Assembly (NCBI GenBank): GCA_949747745.1
Contig: CATKFT010000192.1
Coordinates: 1-6,768, forward strand
DNA: 6,768 bases
Direction: 5' to 3'
Source: an uncultured Clostridia bacterium
GTDB lineage: Bacteria > Bacillota_A > Clostridia > TANB77 > CAG-508
Position 1 is the stretch's first letter, and each line of letters opens with the position of its first letter. Of this stretch, positions 1 through 5,510 are shown in pieces. The notes below the pieces were generated by a model. That model was not told where the DNA came from. It did not search any database and saw nothing but the letters and a program-made list of their open reading frames with translations. Position numbers and translations under genes: made by a program.

Positions 1-53
1 CCCGCTTGTTTTTTTTCGTCACCCCTTCTCTCCTCCTCCCCTATCGCGACGAT
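1..53. other. Atypical GC/pyrimidine-rich window edge
   Basis: This stretch is far richer in G+C than the rest of the window and has an unbroken run of 21 pyrimidines at 22-42. Two readings are possible. First, CCCGCTTG followed by eight T (1-16) looks like the right arm and U-tail of a rho-independent terminator for a + strand gene to the left, with the left arm outside the window. Second, on the - strand a GTG at 22-20 is preceded by GGAGGAG-type purines at a good RBS distance and opens a frame (GTG ACG AAA AAA...) to the window edge, so it could be the start of a divergent gene. An inverted ATCG-CGA-CGAT lies at 43-53. Neither reading can be settled here, and an assembly-edge artefact is also possible. 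Confidence 0.3.
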
Positions 54-128
54 AATAATTTGAAAGAATAAAAGCTTTCATTGTTATAGATATCTTATAG
101 GTGAATTGGGAAAGGAAGGAAATTAAAA

Positions 129-413
129 ATGCAAATAAGTGATGAAGAAATTTTGCATATTGCAAATTTAGCAAGTTTAAATTTAAGCAATGAAGAAGTA
201 GAAAAATATAAAAAAGATTTACAAGACATTTTAAATTTTGCAAACATAGTAAATAAAGCAAGTGTAGATGGAATAGAAGAAACAATAATTGCAAATGAAG
301 CTTATAATGTATTTAGAAAAGATGAAATTGGAAAATGCTATACTCAGGAAGAATTATTACAAAATGCAGAAGACAAGCAAAATGGAATGTTTAAGATACC
401 AAAAGTAATGTAA
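129..413 (+). CDS. gatC: Glutamyl/aspartyl-tRNA amidotransferase subunit C
   Basis: GatC is the small (94 aa) subunit of the cytoplasmic GatCAB complex. It wraps around GatA and helps the complex assemble while GatA supplies ammonia and GatB amidates mischarged tRNA. The family pattern is visible along the whole length: N-terminal EEILHIANLASLNLS, a helical middle (EVEKYKKDLQDILNFA), the region corresponding to the usual 'VDTEGVEP' stretch (ASVDGIEE), then FRKDEIG, the ELLQNAED segment, and the C-terminal MFKIPKVM, which matches the family ending F.VPKV. Length is normal. The ATG is preceded by AAGGAAGGA ending 8 nt upstream, supporting this start. It is the first gene of the gatC-gatA-gatB order seen in many Firmicutes. 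A promoter is not clear: TTGAAA at 60-65 has only a poorly spaced partner, TATAGA at 85-90. Confidence 0.95.
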   Translation: MQISDEEILHIANLASLNLSNEEVEKYKKDLQDILNFANIVNKASVDGIEETIIANEAYNVFRKDEIGKCYTQEELLQNAEDKQNGMFKIPKVM

Positions 414-460
414 TATTTAAACACAAAATTAAGTTGTATAATAAATTTTATTGTATACAG

Positions 461-488
461 TTTGGCTATTGTATTATTTAGATATAAT
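461..488 (+). promoter_or_regulatory. Possible internal promoter upstream of gatA
   Basis: A perfect TATAAT at 483-488 has a weak -35 (TTTGGC, 461-466) with a 16 bp spacer. It sits in the 100 bp gap between gatC and gatA, 25 bp before the gatA start. Almost the same sequence, ATTGTATTATTT plus GATATAATC, recurs at the better promoter of the Fic gene (4697-4717). An imperfect stem (TGTATA-ATAAA at 435-445 against TTTAT and TATACA at 447-459) precedes it. If active, it would let gatA and gatB be transcribed separately from gatC. Confidence 0.4.
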
Positions 489-513
489 CCACAATAATAA
501 GGAGGAAACTTAG

Positions 514-1987
514 ATGGAAATTACAGAATTTACAGTGCATGAATTGATAGATAAATTAAAAAATAAAGAGTTAACATGTGAAGAAATAATAACTGCATAT
601 ATTAATAGAATAAATGAAAAGGAAAAAGAAGTAGAAGCATTTATTACAATAACAGATAAACAAGAAGCTTTAGAAAAAGCAAAGAAAATTGATAAAGAAA
701 TAGAAATAAGAAATATTGAAAATGCTCTTGCAGGAATACCAATAGGGATAAAAGATAATATTTGTGAAAAAAATGTTAAAACAACATGTGCATCAAAAAT
801 GCTAGAAAACTTTGTATCACCATATGATGCAACAGTAATAGAAAAACTAAAACAAGAGAATTTAATAAGTTTAGGAAAACTAAATATGGATGAATTTGCA
901 ATGGGTGGTTCAACAGAACACTCATACTTTAAGAAAACAAAAAACCCATGGAATTTAAAAAAAGTACCAGGAGGTTCAAGTGGAGGTTCTGCAGCAGCAG
1001 TAGCAGCAGGTATGGTGCCATGGGCACTTGGTTCAGATACAGGAGGTTCAATTCGTGAACCAGCATCTTTTTGTGGTATAGTAGGCTTAAAACCAACATA
1101 TGGATTGGTATCTAGATTTCGGTTTAGTAGCATTTGCATCATCACTAGACCAAATTGGAACATTAACAAAAGATGTTACAGATGCAAGTATTTTATTAAA
1201 CATAATAGCAGGGCATGATGAAAAAGACACAACATCAGCAAATACTGAAAAAGTAGATTATACAAAATGCTTAAAAAATGATATAAAAGGCTTAAAAATA
1301 GGAGTACCAAAAGAATATTTTGGAGATGGAATTGATAATGAAACAAAGCAATCGATATTAAAAGCTGTAGAAGAATACAAAAATATGGGTGCAATAGTGG
1401 AAGAATGTTCGCTAGACACACAAGAATTTGCACTTGCAACATATTACATAATAGCATGTGCAGAAGCAAGTTCAAACTTAGGAAGATTTGATGGAATAAG
1501 ATATGGTTATAGAACAAAAAAATACAAAGATTTAAAAGAACTATACAAAAACTCAAGAAGTGAAGGATTTGGAGAGGAAGTAAAAAGAAGAATAATATTA
1601 GGTACATATGTATTATCATCAGGATATTATGATGCATACTACAAAAAAGCACAACAAGTACGAACTTTAGTAAAAAATGAATTTTCAAGAAACTTTGAAA
1701 AATATGATGTAATACTAACACCAACAACATCAAATGTTGCATTTGATATAGGCTCAAAAATAAACAATCCATTGGAAATGTATTTATCAGATCTATGTAC
1801 AGTACCAGTAAACATAGCAGGGCTTCCTGCAATAAGTGTGCCATGTGGAACAAATAAAGAAGGTATGCCAATAGGATTTCAACTAATAGGAAATCACTTT
1901 AAAGAAGAAACAATTTTAAATGTAGCATATGCATATGAACAAAAAACAAAATTTAGAGAGAAATATAAGCCAGAATTTAAGAGATAA
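514..1987 (+). CDS. gatA: Glutamyl/aspartyl-tRNA amidotransferase subunit A, frame-disrupted
   Basis: GatA is the amidase subunit that hydrolyses glutamine and channels ammonia to GatB. The first part (514 to about 1119) carries the whole amidase signature: catalytic Lys80 (GIPIGIKDN), cis-Ser155 in [14 protein letters not shown] and nucleophile Ser179 in [16 protein letters not shown]. The match then jumps from the first forward frame to the second: [10 protein letters not shown] is followed directly by [13 protein letters not shown], which is the usual GatA sequence. Removing one base, C1120, restores a continuous 490-residue protein, close to the usual ~485. The second part runs through [14 protein letters not shown] and [11 protein letters not shown]...[10 protein letters not shown] to the stop at 1987. 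Without a frame change translation ends at 1218, giving 234 aa. RBS AAGGAGGAA lies before ATG 514. Cause may be sequencing error, a real mutation, or +1 recoding. Only the GatA identity is certain. Confidence 0.93.
1117..1122 (+). other. gatA frame-break site (TTT CGG)
   Basis: In the upstream frame the codons read AGA TTT CGG TTT and in the downstream frame TTC GGT TTA GTA. Skipping one base here gives ...SRF-GLVAF..., the normal GatA sequence. tRNA-Phe (anticodon GAA) could re-pair from UUU to UUC in a +1 slip while a rare CGG codon waits in the A site, so the site has a form compatible with recoding. A single inserted C in the read data would look identical. Confidence 0.6.
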
Positions 1988-2072
1988 AAATAAGAATTTC
2001 CAGAAAATCAAATTATTACTTTATAGAAGCAAATTTCAAAATAAGTAATCAAAAAAGGAGGAAACAAATAAA

Positions 2073-3518
2073 ATGTCAAGAGAAAATTACGAAGCAGTAA
2101 TAGGATTAGAAGTTCATGCAGAACTATCAACCAAAACAAAAATATTTTGTTCATGCCCTACAGAATTTGGAGCAGAGCCAAATACACATTGTTGCCCAAT
2201 ATGTATGGCTATGCCAGGAACCCTACCTGTACTAAACGAAAAAGTAGTAGAATATGCAGTGCGTGCAGGGCTTTGTACAAACTGTGAAATAGAAAAAAAC
2301 AGTAAAAATGATAGAAAAAATTATTTTTATCCAGACCTACCAAAATCATACCAAATATCACAATTTGATAAACCTCTTTGCAAAACTGGATTTGTAGAAA
2401 TAGAAAAAAAAGATGGACAAAAGAAAAAAATAGGTATCACAAGAATACACATAGAAGAGGACGCAGGAAAACTAAACCATGATGATTTTACAGGAGGTTG
2501 TTTAGTAGACTTAAATAGAGCAGGAGTACCACTTATAGAAATAGTATCAGAGCCAGATATGGCATCAAGTGAAGAAGCTGAGAGTTATTTAAGAAAATTA
2601 AAATCAATTTTAGAATACATAGAGGTATCAGATTGTAAAATGCAAGAAGGCTCATTAAGAGCAGACGTAAATGTATCAGTTAGAAAAAAAGGAGAAGAAA
2701 AACTTGGAACACGTACAGAAATGAAAAATATGAATTCATTTAGGTCAATAGTAAGGGGTATAGAATATGAAATTGATAGACAAATAGAAGTACTAGAAAA
2801 TGGTGGAAAAATAGACCAAGAAACTTTAAGATGGGATGATGTATCAGGAAGAACATTTTCAATGAGAGACAAAGAAGATGCGCAAGACTATAGGTATTTT
2901 CCAGAACCAGATTTAGCAAGAATCTGTTTATCAGATGAATATATAACTAATATAAAAAACACATTACCAGAACTACCAGAAACAAGAAGAAAAAGATATT
3001 TAGAAGAGTACAAATTAACTGAACGTGATGCCAATTTAATAACAGCTTCAAAATATTTATCTAATCTATTTGAGGAAACTTCAAGAAAAACAAACAATGC
3101 AAAAGCCGTTTGTAACTGGATATTAGGAGATATATCAAGAATATTAAATGAAAAAGAACTAGAACCAAATGAAATACCATTTGGACAAGAAAGTTTAGCA
3201 GAACTTATAAGATTAATAGATGAAGGAACAATAAGTACAAAAATAGCAAAAGATGTACTAGAAGAAATGTTTGAAACAAAAAATGAACCATCTGTAATTA
3301 TAAAAGAAAAAGGTTGGATACAAATTTCAGATGAAGGAGAAATAAAAGAAGTAGTATTAAAAATACTTTCTGAAAATCCACAATCTATACAAGATTATAA
3401 AGGTGGAAAAGATAGAGCAATTGGGTTCTTAGTTGGACAAGCGATGAAACAAACAAAGGGAAAAGCAAATCCACAGATGTTAAATACTATGTTTATAGAA
3501 GAAATAAATAAAATATAA
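2073..3518 (+). CDS. gatB: Glutamyl/aspartyl-tRNA amidotransferase subunit B
   Basis: GatB binds the mischarged tRNA, activates its Glu or Asp side chain with ATP and amidates it using ammonia from GatA. The 481-residue length is normal. Family landmarks in order are: VIGLEVHAEL (9-18), a cysteine cluster C26, C28, C40, C41 and C44 at the zinc-knuckle position, RKNYFYPDLPKSYQISQ (81-97), HIEEDAGK (126-133), DLNRAGVPLIEIVSEPD (146-162), GSLRADVNVS (193-202), EMKNMNSFR (216-224) and DYRYFPEPDL (272-281). These make up the catalytic cradle. The remaining ~190 residues are the helical linker and the YqeY-like tail that contacts tRNA, ending in KGKANPQML...MFIEEINKI. The start is supported by AAAGGAGGAAA about 10 nt upstream. 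It follows gatA by 85 bp; that gap contains an imperfect inverted pair (ATTACTT 2015-2021, AAGTAAT 2043-2049) and no strong promoter. No defect is seen. Confidence 0.97.
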   Translation: MSRENYEAVIGLEVHAELSTKTKIFCSCPTEFGAEPNTHCCPICMAMPGTLPVLNEKVVEYAVRAGLCTNCEIEKNSKNDRKNYFYPDLPKSYQISQFDKPLCKTGFVEIEKKDGQKKKIGITRIHIEEDAGKLNHDDFTGGCLVDLNRAGVPLIEIVSEPDMASSEEAESYLRKLKSILEYIEVSDCKMQEGSLRADVNVSVRKKGEEKLGTRTEMKNMNSFRSIVRGIEYEIDRQIEVLENGGKIDQETLRWDDVSGRTFSMRDKEDAQDYRYFPEPDLARICLSDEYITNIKNTLPELPETRRKRYLEEYKLTERDANLITASKYLSNLFEETSRKTNNAKAVCNWILGDISRILNEKELEPNEIPFGQESLAELIRLIDEGTISTKIAKDVLEEMFETKNEPSVIIKEKGWIQISDEGEIKEVVLKILSENPQSIQDYKGGKDRAIGFLVGQAMKQTKGKANPQMLNTMFIEEINKI

Positions 3519-3534
3519 AAAGAAGTACTTTTTT
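3517..3534 (+). terminator. Weak hairpin at the gatB stop codon
   Basis: AAAAAG (3517-3522) and CTTTTT (3528-3533) can pair around a 5-nt loop, with T's at the end. The stem is short and almost all A-T, so it would be a poor terminator alone. Transcription may instead stop at the GC-richer hairpin near 3608-3635. Confidence 0.25.
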
Positions 3535-3557
3535 ATAAATACGATTAAAATCATAGC

Positions 3558-3590
3558 TTAATATAGTAATTTTGTATTTTACTATATTAA
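3558..3590. repeat. Perfect 12-bp inverted repeat, AT-rich
   Basis: TTAATATAGTAA (3558-3569) and TTACTATATTAA (3579-3590) are exact reverse complements separated by 9 nt. No T-run follows on either strand, so it is not a typical terminator. It lies between the end of gatB and the terminator shared with the small - strand gene. It could stabilise mRNA 3' ends or be a protein site; the sequence does not say which. Confidence 0.6.
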
Positions 3591-3598
3591 AATAATGC

Positions 3599-3636
3599 AA
3601 AAGAAAGCCCACGCAAGGAATTTTCCATGCGTGGGT
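3599..3636 (-). terminator. Rho-independent terminator of the small - strand gene, possibly bidirectional
   Basis: CCCACGCA (3608-3615) pairs with TGCGTGGG (3628-3635), continued past an A-A mismatch by GGA/TCC around a 4-nt loop. Read on the - strand it is followed by CTTTCTTTT, and it lies 26 bp after the stop of the 45-residue gene. On the + strand the tail is only TACTACTTTT, so a role in ending gatCAB transcription is possible but weaker. It is one of the very few GC-rich elements in the region. Confidence 0.75.
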
Positions 3637-3661
3637 ACTACTTTTAATCCATATTCAGTTG

Positions 3662-3799
3662 TTATACATTAATTCCCCAATAATAAGCATCTTTAGTACT
3701 ATTAAGGGGAGTGATACAAATTATAAAGCGTCCTTTCTTTTTAACAAATGTTTTTGCTTTTGCTTTCTTTTGCTTACTTTTAACCTGTTCGTTTTTCAT
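3662..3799 (-). CDS. Small lysine-rich protein, 45 aa, unknown function
   Basis: This is a short reading frame that I judge real from its surroundings. AAGGAG lies 8 nt before the ATG, a promoter-like pair is found upstream (3855-3883), and a GC-rich terminator follows the stop by about 26 bp. The protein begins MKNEQVKSKQKKAKAK and continues FVKKKGRFIICITPL to a C-terminus ending DAYYWGINV. The first 24 residues contain ten Lys and one Arg and are probably unstructured. The rest is hydrophobic and aromatic and could form a small beta hairpin. No signal peptide, membrane helix or metal-binding motif is visible; there is a single Cys at residue 28. The basic arm suggests nucleic acid or ribosome binding, but that is inference. 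I do not recognise the family. The upstream 83-residue gene ends 89 bp away on the same strand, so read-through from it is also possible. Confidence 0.72.
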   Translation of the reverse strand: MKNEQVKSKQKKAKAKTFVKKKGRFIICITPLNSTKDAYYWGINV

Positions 3800-3854
3800 G
3801 TAAATCTCCTTAGAATATGTTAATTATAGTATAATAAAACTACTATATAAATCT

Positions 3855-3883
3855 ATTTTAACATAAAACAGATAAAAACGCAA
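3855..3883 (-). promoter_or_regulatory. Promoter candidate for the 45-aa gene
   Basis: On the - strand TTGCGT (3883-3878) is followed by a 17 bp spacer and TAAAAT (3860-3855), ending 55 bp before the start codon. A second possible -10, TATAAT at 3828-3823, is nearer the gene but has only a poor -35. The candidate starts just inside the 3' side of the 83-residue gene's stop codon. Confidence 0.45.
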
Positions 3884-3888
3884 ATATG

Positions 3889-4140
3889 TTAACTTATTTG
3901 TTGCTTAATTGTATCAATAGCAATAGAACATATAATAAATTCTACAATAAAGAATAAACTTAATTTAAATGTAGATAAGCCAATATAATATAAGTTAGGA
4001 TTAGCTATAGTAAAATGATATGTAAGTAAAATTAGTAAAGATAAAACACAAACACATAAAGAAAAGTAAATTCCGTATTTTAAAATCTTTTTTGTTTTGT
4101 CTTCCATAGAATTAAATTTATCAATAATAACTTTTATCAT
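3889..4140 (-). CDS. Two-helix membrane protein, 83 aa, unknown function
   Basis: The start is chosen at the ATG at 4140 because GAGG lies 7 nt upstream. A farther in-frame ATG at 4158 would add six residues but has no RBS. The N-terminal ~20 residues (MIKVIIDKFNSMEDKTKKIL) are charged and amphipathic. Two hydrophobic stretches follow at about 22-45 (YGIYFSLCVCVLSLLILL) and 54-76 (GLSTFKLSLFFIVEFIIC), joined by a short loop with ANPNLYYIG, and the end (DTIKQQIS) is polar. The pattern suggests a small helical hairpin in the cytoplasmic membrane with both ends probably inside. It resembles conserved small hypothetical proteins of Clostridia as I remember them, but I cannot name a family or function. 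It lies downstream of rpsT on the same strand, separated by the rpsT terminator, so it is probably transcribed on its own. No terminator is seen between it and the next gene. Confidence 0.8.
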   Translation of the reverse strand: MIKVIIDKFNSMEDKTKKILKYGIYFSLCVCVLSLLILLTYHFTIANPNLYYIGLSTFKLSLFFIVEFIICSIAIDTIKQQIS

Positions 4141-4173
4141 AAGTATACCTCTTTTCATATATTTCTATAATTA

Positions 4174-4202
4174 ATAATAACATGAAGAAAATATAAAAGC
4201 AA
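4174..4202 (-). promoter_or_regulatory. Promoter candidate for the 83-aa membrane protein
   Basis: On the - strand TTGCTT (4202-4197), a 17 bp spacer and TATTAT (4179-4174) lie 33 bp before the chosen start at 4140. Spacing is ideal and the boxes are moderate. In such AT-rich DNA chance matches are common. Its place after the rpsT terminator supports a separate transcription unit. Confidence 0.4.
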
Positions 4203-4279
4203 AGGTAATTTTTGGGAAGATTTATATGTTAAATTTTTAAACTAATATAGTGAAAATTTTTATAGTCTGAAAAGTAAGT

Positions 4280-4308
4280 AAAAAAAGATTACTTTTTATA
4301 GTAATCTT
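4280..4308 (-). terminator. Rho-independent terminator of rpsT
   Basis: On the - strand AAGATTACT (4308-4300), a 6-nt loop and AGTAATCTT (4293-4285) form a perfect 9-bp stem that runs into a tract of seven T (4286-4280). It lies 31 bp after the rpsT stop. Stem, loop and tail are all textbook. Confidence 0.88.
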
Positions 4309-4339
4309 CTAAAATAAAAAACTATGCATAATTTTTTAC

Positions 4340-4606
4340 CTATGCTTTTACAGCATTTAATTTTTTAGCTAATCTAGATTTTTTTCTAGCAGCTGTATTT
4401 TTTACTATAACCCCTTTTGTAAAAGCCATATCTATTTTTTTTGTAGCTTCTACAAATAAGCTTTCAGCATTTTTTACATCACCTGCTTCAATAGCTTCTT
4501 CAAACTTTCTAACAGCTGTTCTGTAACCAGATTTTACCATATTATTTCTTAAAGTTTTCTTTTCTATAACACTTACTCTTTTTATTGCTGATTTAATATT
4601 TGGCAT
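4340..4606 (-). CDS. rpsT: 30S ribosomal protein S20
   Basis: S20 is a basic three-helix protein that binds 16S rRNA early in assembly of the small subunit. The 88-residue product shows the family pattern from end to end: [34 protein letters not shown] in helix one, [22 protein letters not shown] in helix two, and the highly conserved [21 protein letters not shown] near the C-terminus (read as two overlapping blocks, [13 protein letters not shown] and [10 protein letters not shown]). Length is normal. A strong AAGGAGG lies 8 nt before the ATG. The gene has its own extended -10 promoter, a leader of about 36 nt with repeated TTTAAG-like blocks, and a terminator, so it appears monocistronic. 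S20 can repress its own translation in some bacteria; I cannot identify such a site here. Confidence 0.97.
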   Translation of the reverse strand: MPNIKSAIKRVSVIEKKTLRNNMVKSGYRTAVRKFEEAIEAGDVKNAESLFVEATKKIDMAFTKGVIVKNTAARKKSRLAKKLNAVKA

Positions 4607-4649
4607 TTATAACACCTCCTTAAACTTAAAACTAAACTTAACGCCTAAT

Positions 4650-4678
4650 ATTTTACCATAGAAAAAACAAAAAATCAA
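4650..4678 (-). promoter_or_regulatory. Extended -10 promoter of rpsT
   Basis: On the - strand TTGATT (4678-4673), 17 bp, then TAAAAT (4655-4650), directly preceded by TGG, which gives an extended -10. The expected start of transcription is near 4643, leaving a leader of about 36 nt. Its -35 is only 9 bp from the -35 of the divergent Fic-gene promoter. Confidence 0.75.
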
Positions 4679-4687
4679 GCATTTATA

Positions 4688-4716
4688 CTGACAATTATTG
4701 TATTATTTGATATAAT
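4688..4716 (+). promoter_or_regulatory. Promoter of the Fic-domain gene
   Basis: CTGACA (4688-4693), an exact 17 bp spacer and a consensus TATAAT (4711-4716) make a strong sigma-A-type promoter. Transcription should start near 4723, inside the palindrome at 4719-4730, leaving a leader of about 58 nt. Part of the leader can fold: AATCATTAC (4714-4722) against GTA-AATGATT (4741-4750) with one bulged A. Confidence 0.75.
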
Positions 4717-4718
4717 CA

Positions 4719-4730
4719 TTACAATTGTAA
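4719..4730. promoter_or_regulatory. Perfect palindrome over the Fic-gene start site, possible operator
   Basis: TTACAATTGTAA is a perfect 12-bp palindrome starting 2 bp after the -10 box and covering the predicted +1. A repressor bound here would block transcription. Its core TACA-AT-TGTA fits the TACAnnTGTA form known for BlaI/MecI/CopY-type repressors. That family link is only a motif resemblance, and no such regulator gene is in the window. Confidence 0.45.
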
Positions 4731-4780
4731 ACAATAAAGCGTAAATGATTAGTATAATTTTAATTTAAGGAGTAGATATT

Positions 4781-5434
4781 GTGGTAGATAGGTTTAATTT
4801 AAAAATAGAAGAAAATATATTTCTAGCAAAAAAATTAATTGTAAGCAATATATATAGTAATGCAAAAATAGAAGGATGTAATGTAACATTTCCAGAAACG
4901 CAAACAATATTAGATGGAGTTAATGTACCAAATGTAAAACTAGATGATATAACATGTATACTAAATTTAAAAGATGCTTGGAGATATATTATAAATAATT
5001 ATAATGAACCATTAGGTTTAGAGTTTATATGTAAAGTGAATTCATTTGTGGCAAGAAATGAATCGATAGAGTGGGGAAGTTTAAGAACTGGAAAAGTTTC
5101 AATATCTGGAACAAATTATATACCAGATATTCCTAAAAAAGAAGAAGTTATAGAAAAAATTAATGAATTAGAATATATAGAGTGTGTTACAAAAAGAGCG
5201 ATAAAATATATGCTATATGGTATGCGAGGGCAATTATTTTGGGATGGGAATAAAAGAACAAGTATTATTGTTGCAAATAAAATATTAATTAGTAATGGAA
5301 AAGGTATTTTAACAATAAAAGATGAAAATTTAAAAGAGTTTAATGAGAAATTAACTGAATTTTATAATACAAATGAAAGTGAGGAAATAGAAGAGTTTCT
5401 ATATAATAAATGTTTGTATGGAATAGAAAGGTAG
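4781..5434 (+). CDS. Fic/Doc-like protein with catalytic His replaced by Gln
   Basis: A 217-residue protein with a Fic fold. The core motif is QLFWDGNKRTS (151-161), which matches the family form HxFxDGNxR except that Gln151 stands where the catalytic His normally is; Phe153, Asp155, Gly156, Asn157, Lys158 and Arg159 remain. A flap-like segment WGSLRTGKVSISGTNYIP (98-115) precedes it, as in Fic enzymes. Near the N-terminus NAKIEG (27-32) resembles the inhibitory helix motif [S/T]xxxE[G/N] of self-inhibited Fic proteins, with Asn in the Ser/Thr position and Glu31 kept. Active Fic enzymes transfer AMP or similar groups to protein hydroxyls. Without the His, AMP transfer would not be expected, so this may be a pseudoenzyme, a variant chemistry or a nucleotide-binding protein. 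The start is GTG 4781, with AAGGAG 8 nt upstream; no early ATG is in frame. No antitoxin gene is adjacent. It is monocistronic, ending at a terminator shared with mscL. Confidence 0.87.
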   Translation: MVDRFNLKIEENIFLAKKLIVSNIYSNAKIEGCNVTFPETQTILDGVNVPNVKLDDITCILNLKDAWRYIINNYNEPLGLEFICKVNSFVARNESIEWGSLRTGKVSISGTNYIPDIPKKEEVIEKINELEYIECVTKRAIKYMLYGMRGQLFWDGNKRTSIIVANKILISNGKGILTIKDENLKEFNEKLTEFYNTNESEEIEEFLYNKCLYGIER

Positions 5435-5464
5435 AAAATATAAACTAAAAAGTAAAAGTATAAT

Positions 5465-5503
5465 GATAGCTAAAGGGCGATTTTAACCGCCTTTTTAGCT
5501 ATC
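5465..5503. terminator. Long-stem bidirectional terminator between the Fic gene and mscL
   Basis: GATAGCTAAA (5465-5474) pairs perfectly with TTTAGCTATC (5494-5503). Inside, GGCG pairs with CGCC around an 8-nt AT loop after a small bulge. The inner GC hairpin is followed by TTTTT on the + strand. The element sits between two convergent genes, 31 bp after the Fic stop and 8 bp from the mscL stop, and can serve both strands. Confidence 0.85.
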
Positions 5504-5510
5504 AATGTAG

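Noticed and set aside
510..1169. Long frame on the - strand opposite gatA
   Set aside because: It mirrors the strongly conserved GatA coding sequence, and its translation shows no family pattern of its own.
1176..1871. Long Leu/His-rich frame on the - strand opposite the second half of gatA
   Set aside because: The repetitive composition is what antisense of AT-rich coding DNA gives, and there is no RBS.
1100..1987. Separate gene starting at ATG 1100 (a 295-residue amidase C-terminal part)
   Set aside because: No RBS precedes the ATG, it lacks the catalytic residues, and its sequence continues the first part exactly as in one GatA. It is the second half of gatA after a one-base shift.
3889..4158. 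Longer 89-residue version of the small membrane protein starting at 4158
   Set aside because: No RBS before that ATG, while the ATG at 4140 has GAGG 7 nt upstream; that RBS lies inside the extra stretch.
4781..5434. Fic-type toxin-antitoxin pair
   Set aside because: No antitoxin-sized gene lies next to it; it is flanked by the divergent rpsT and convergent mscL, and the catalytic His is missing.
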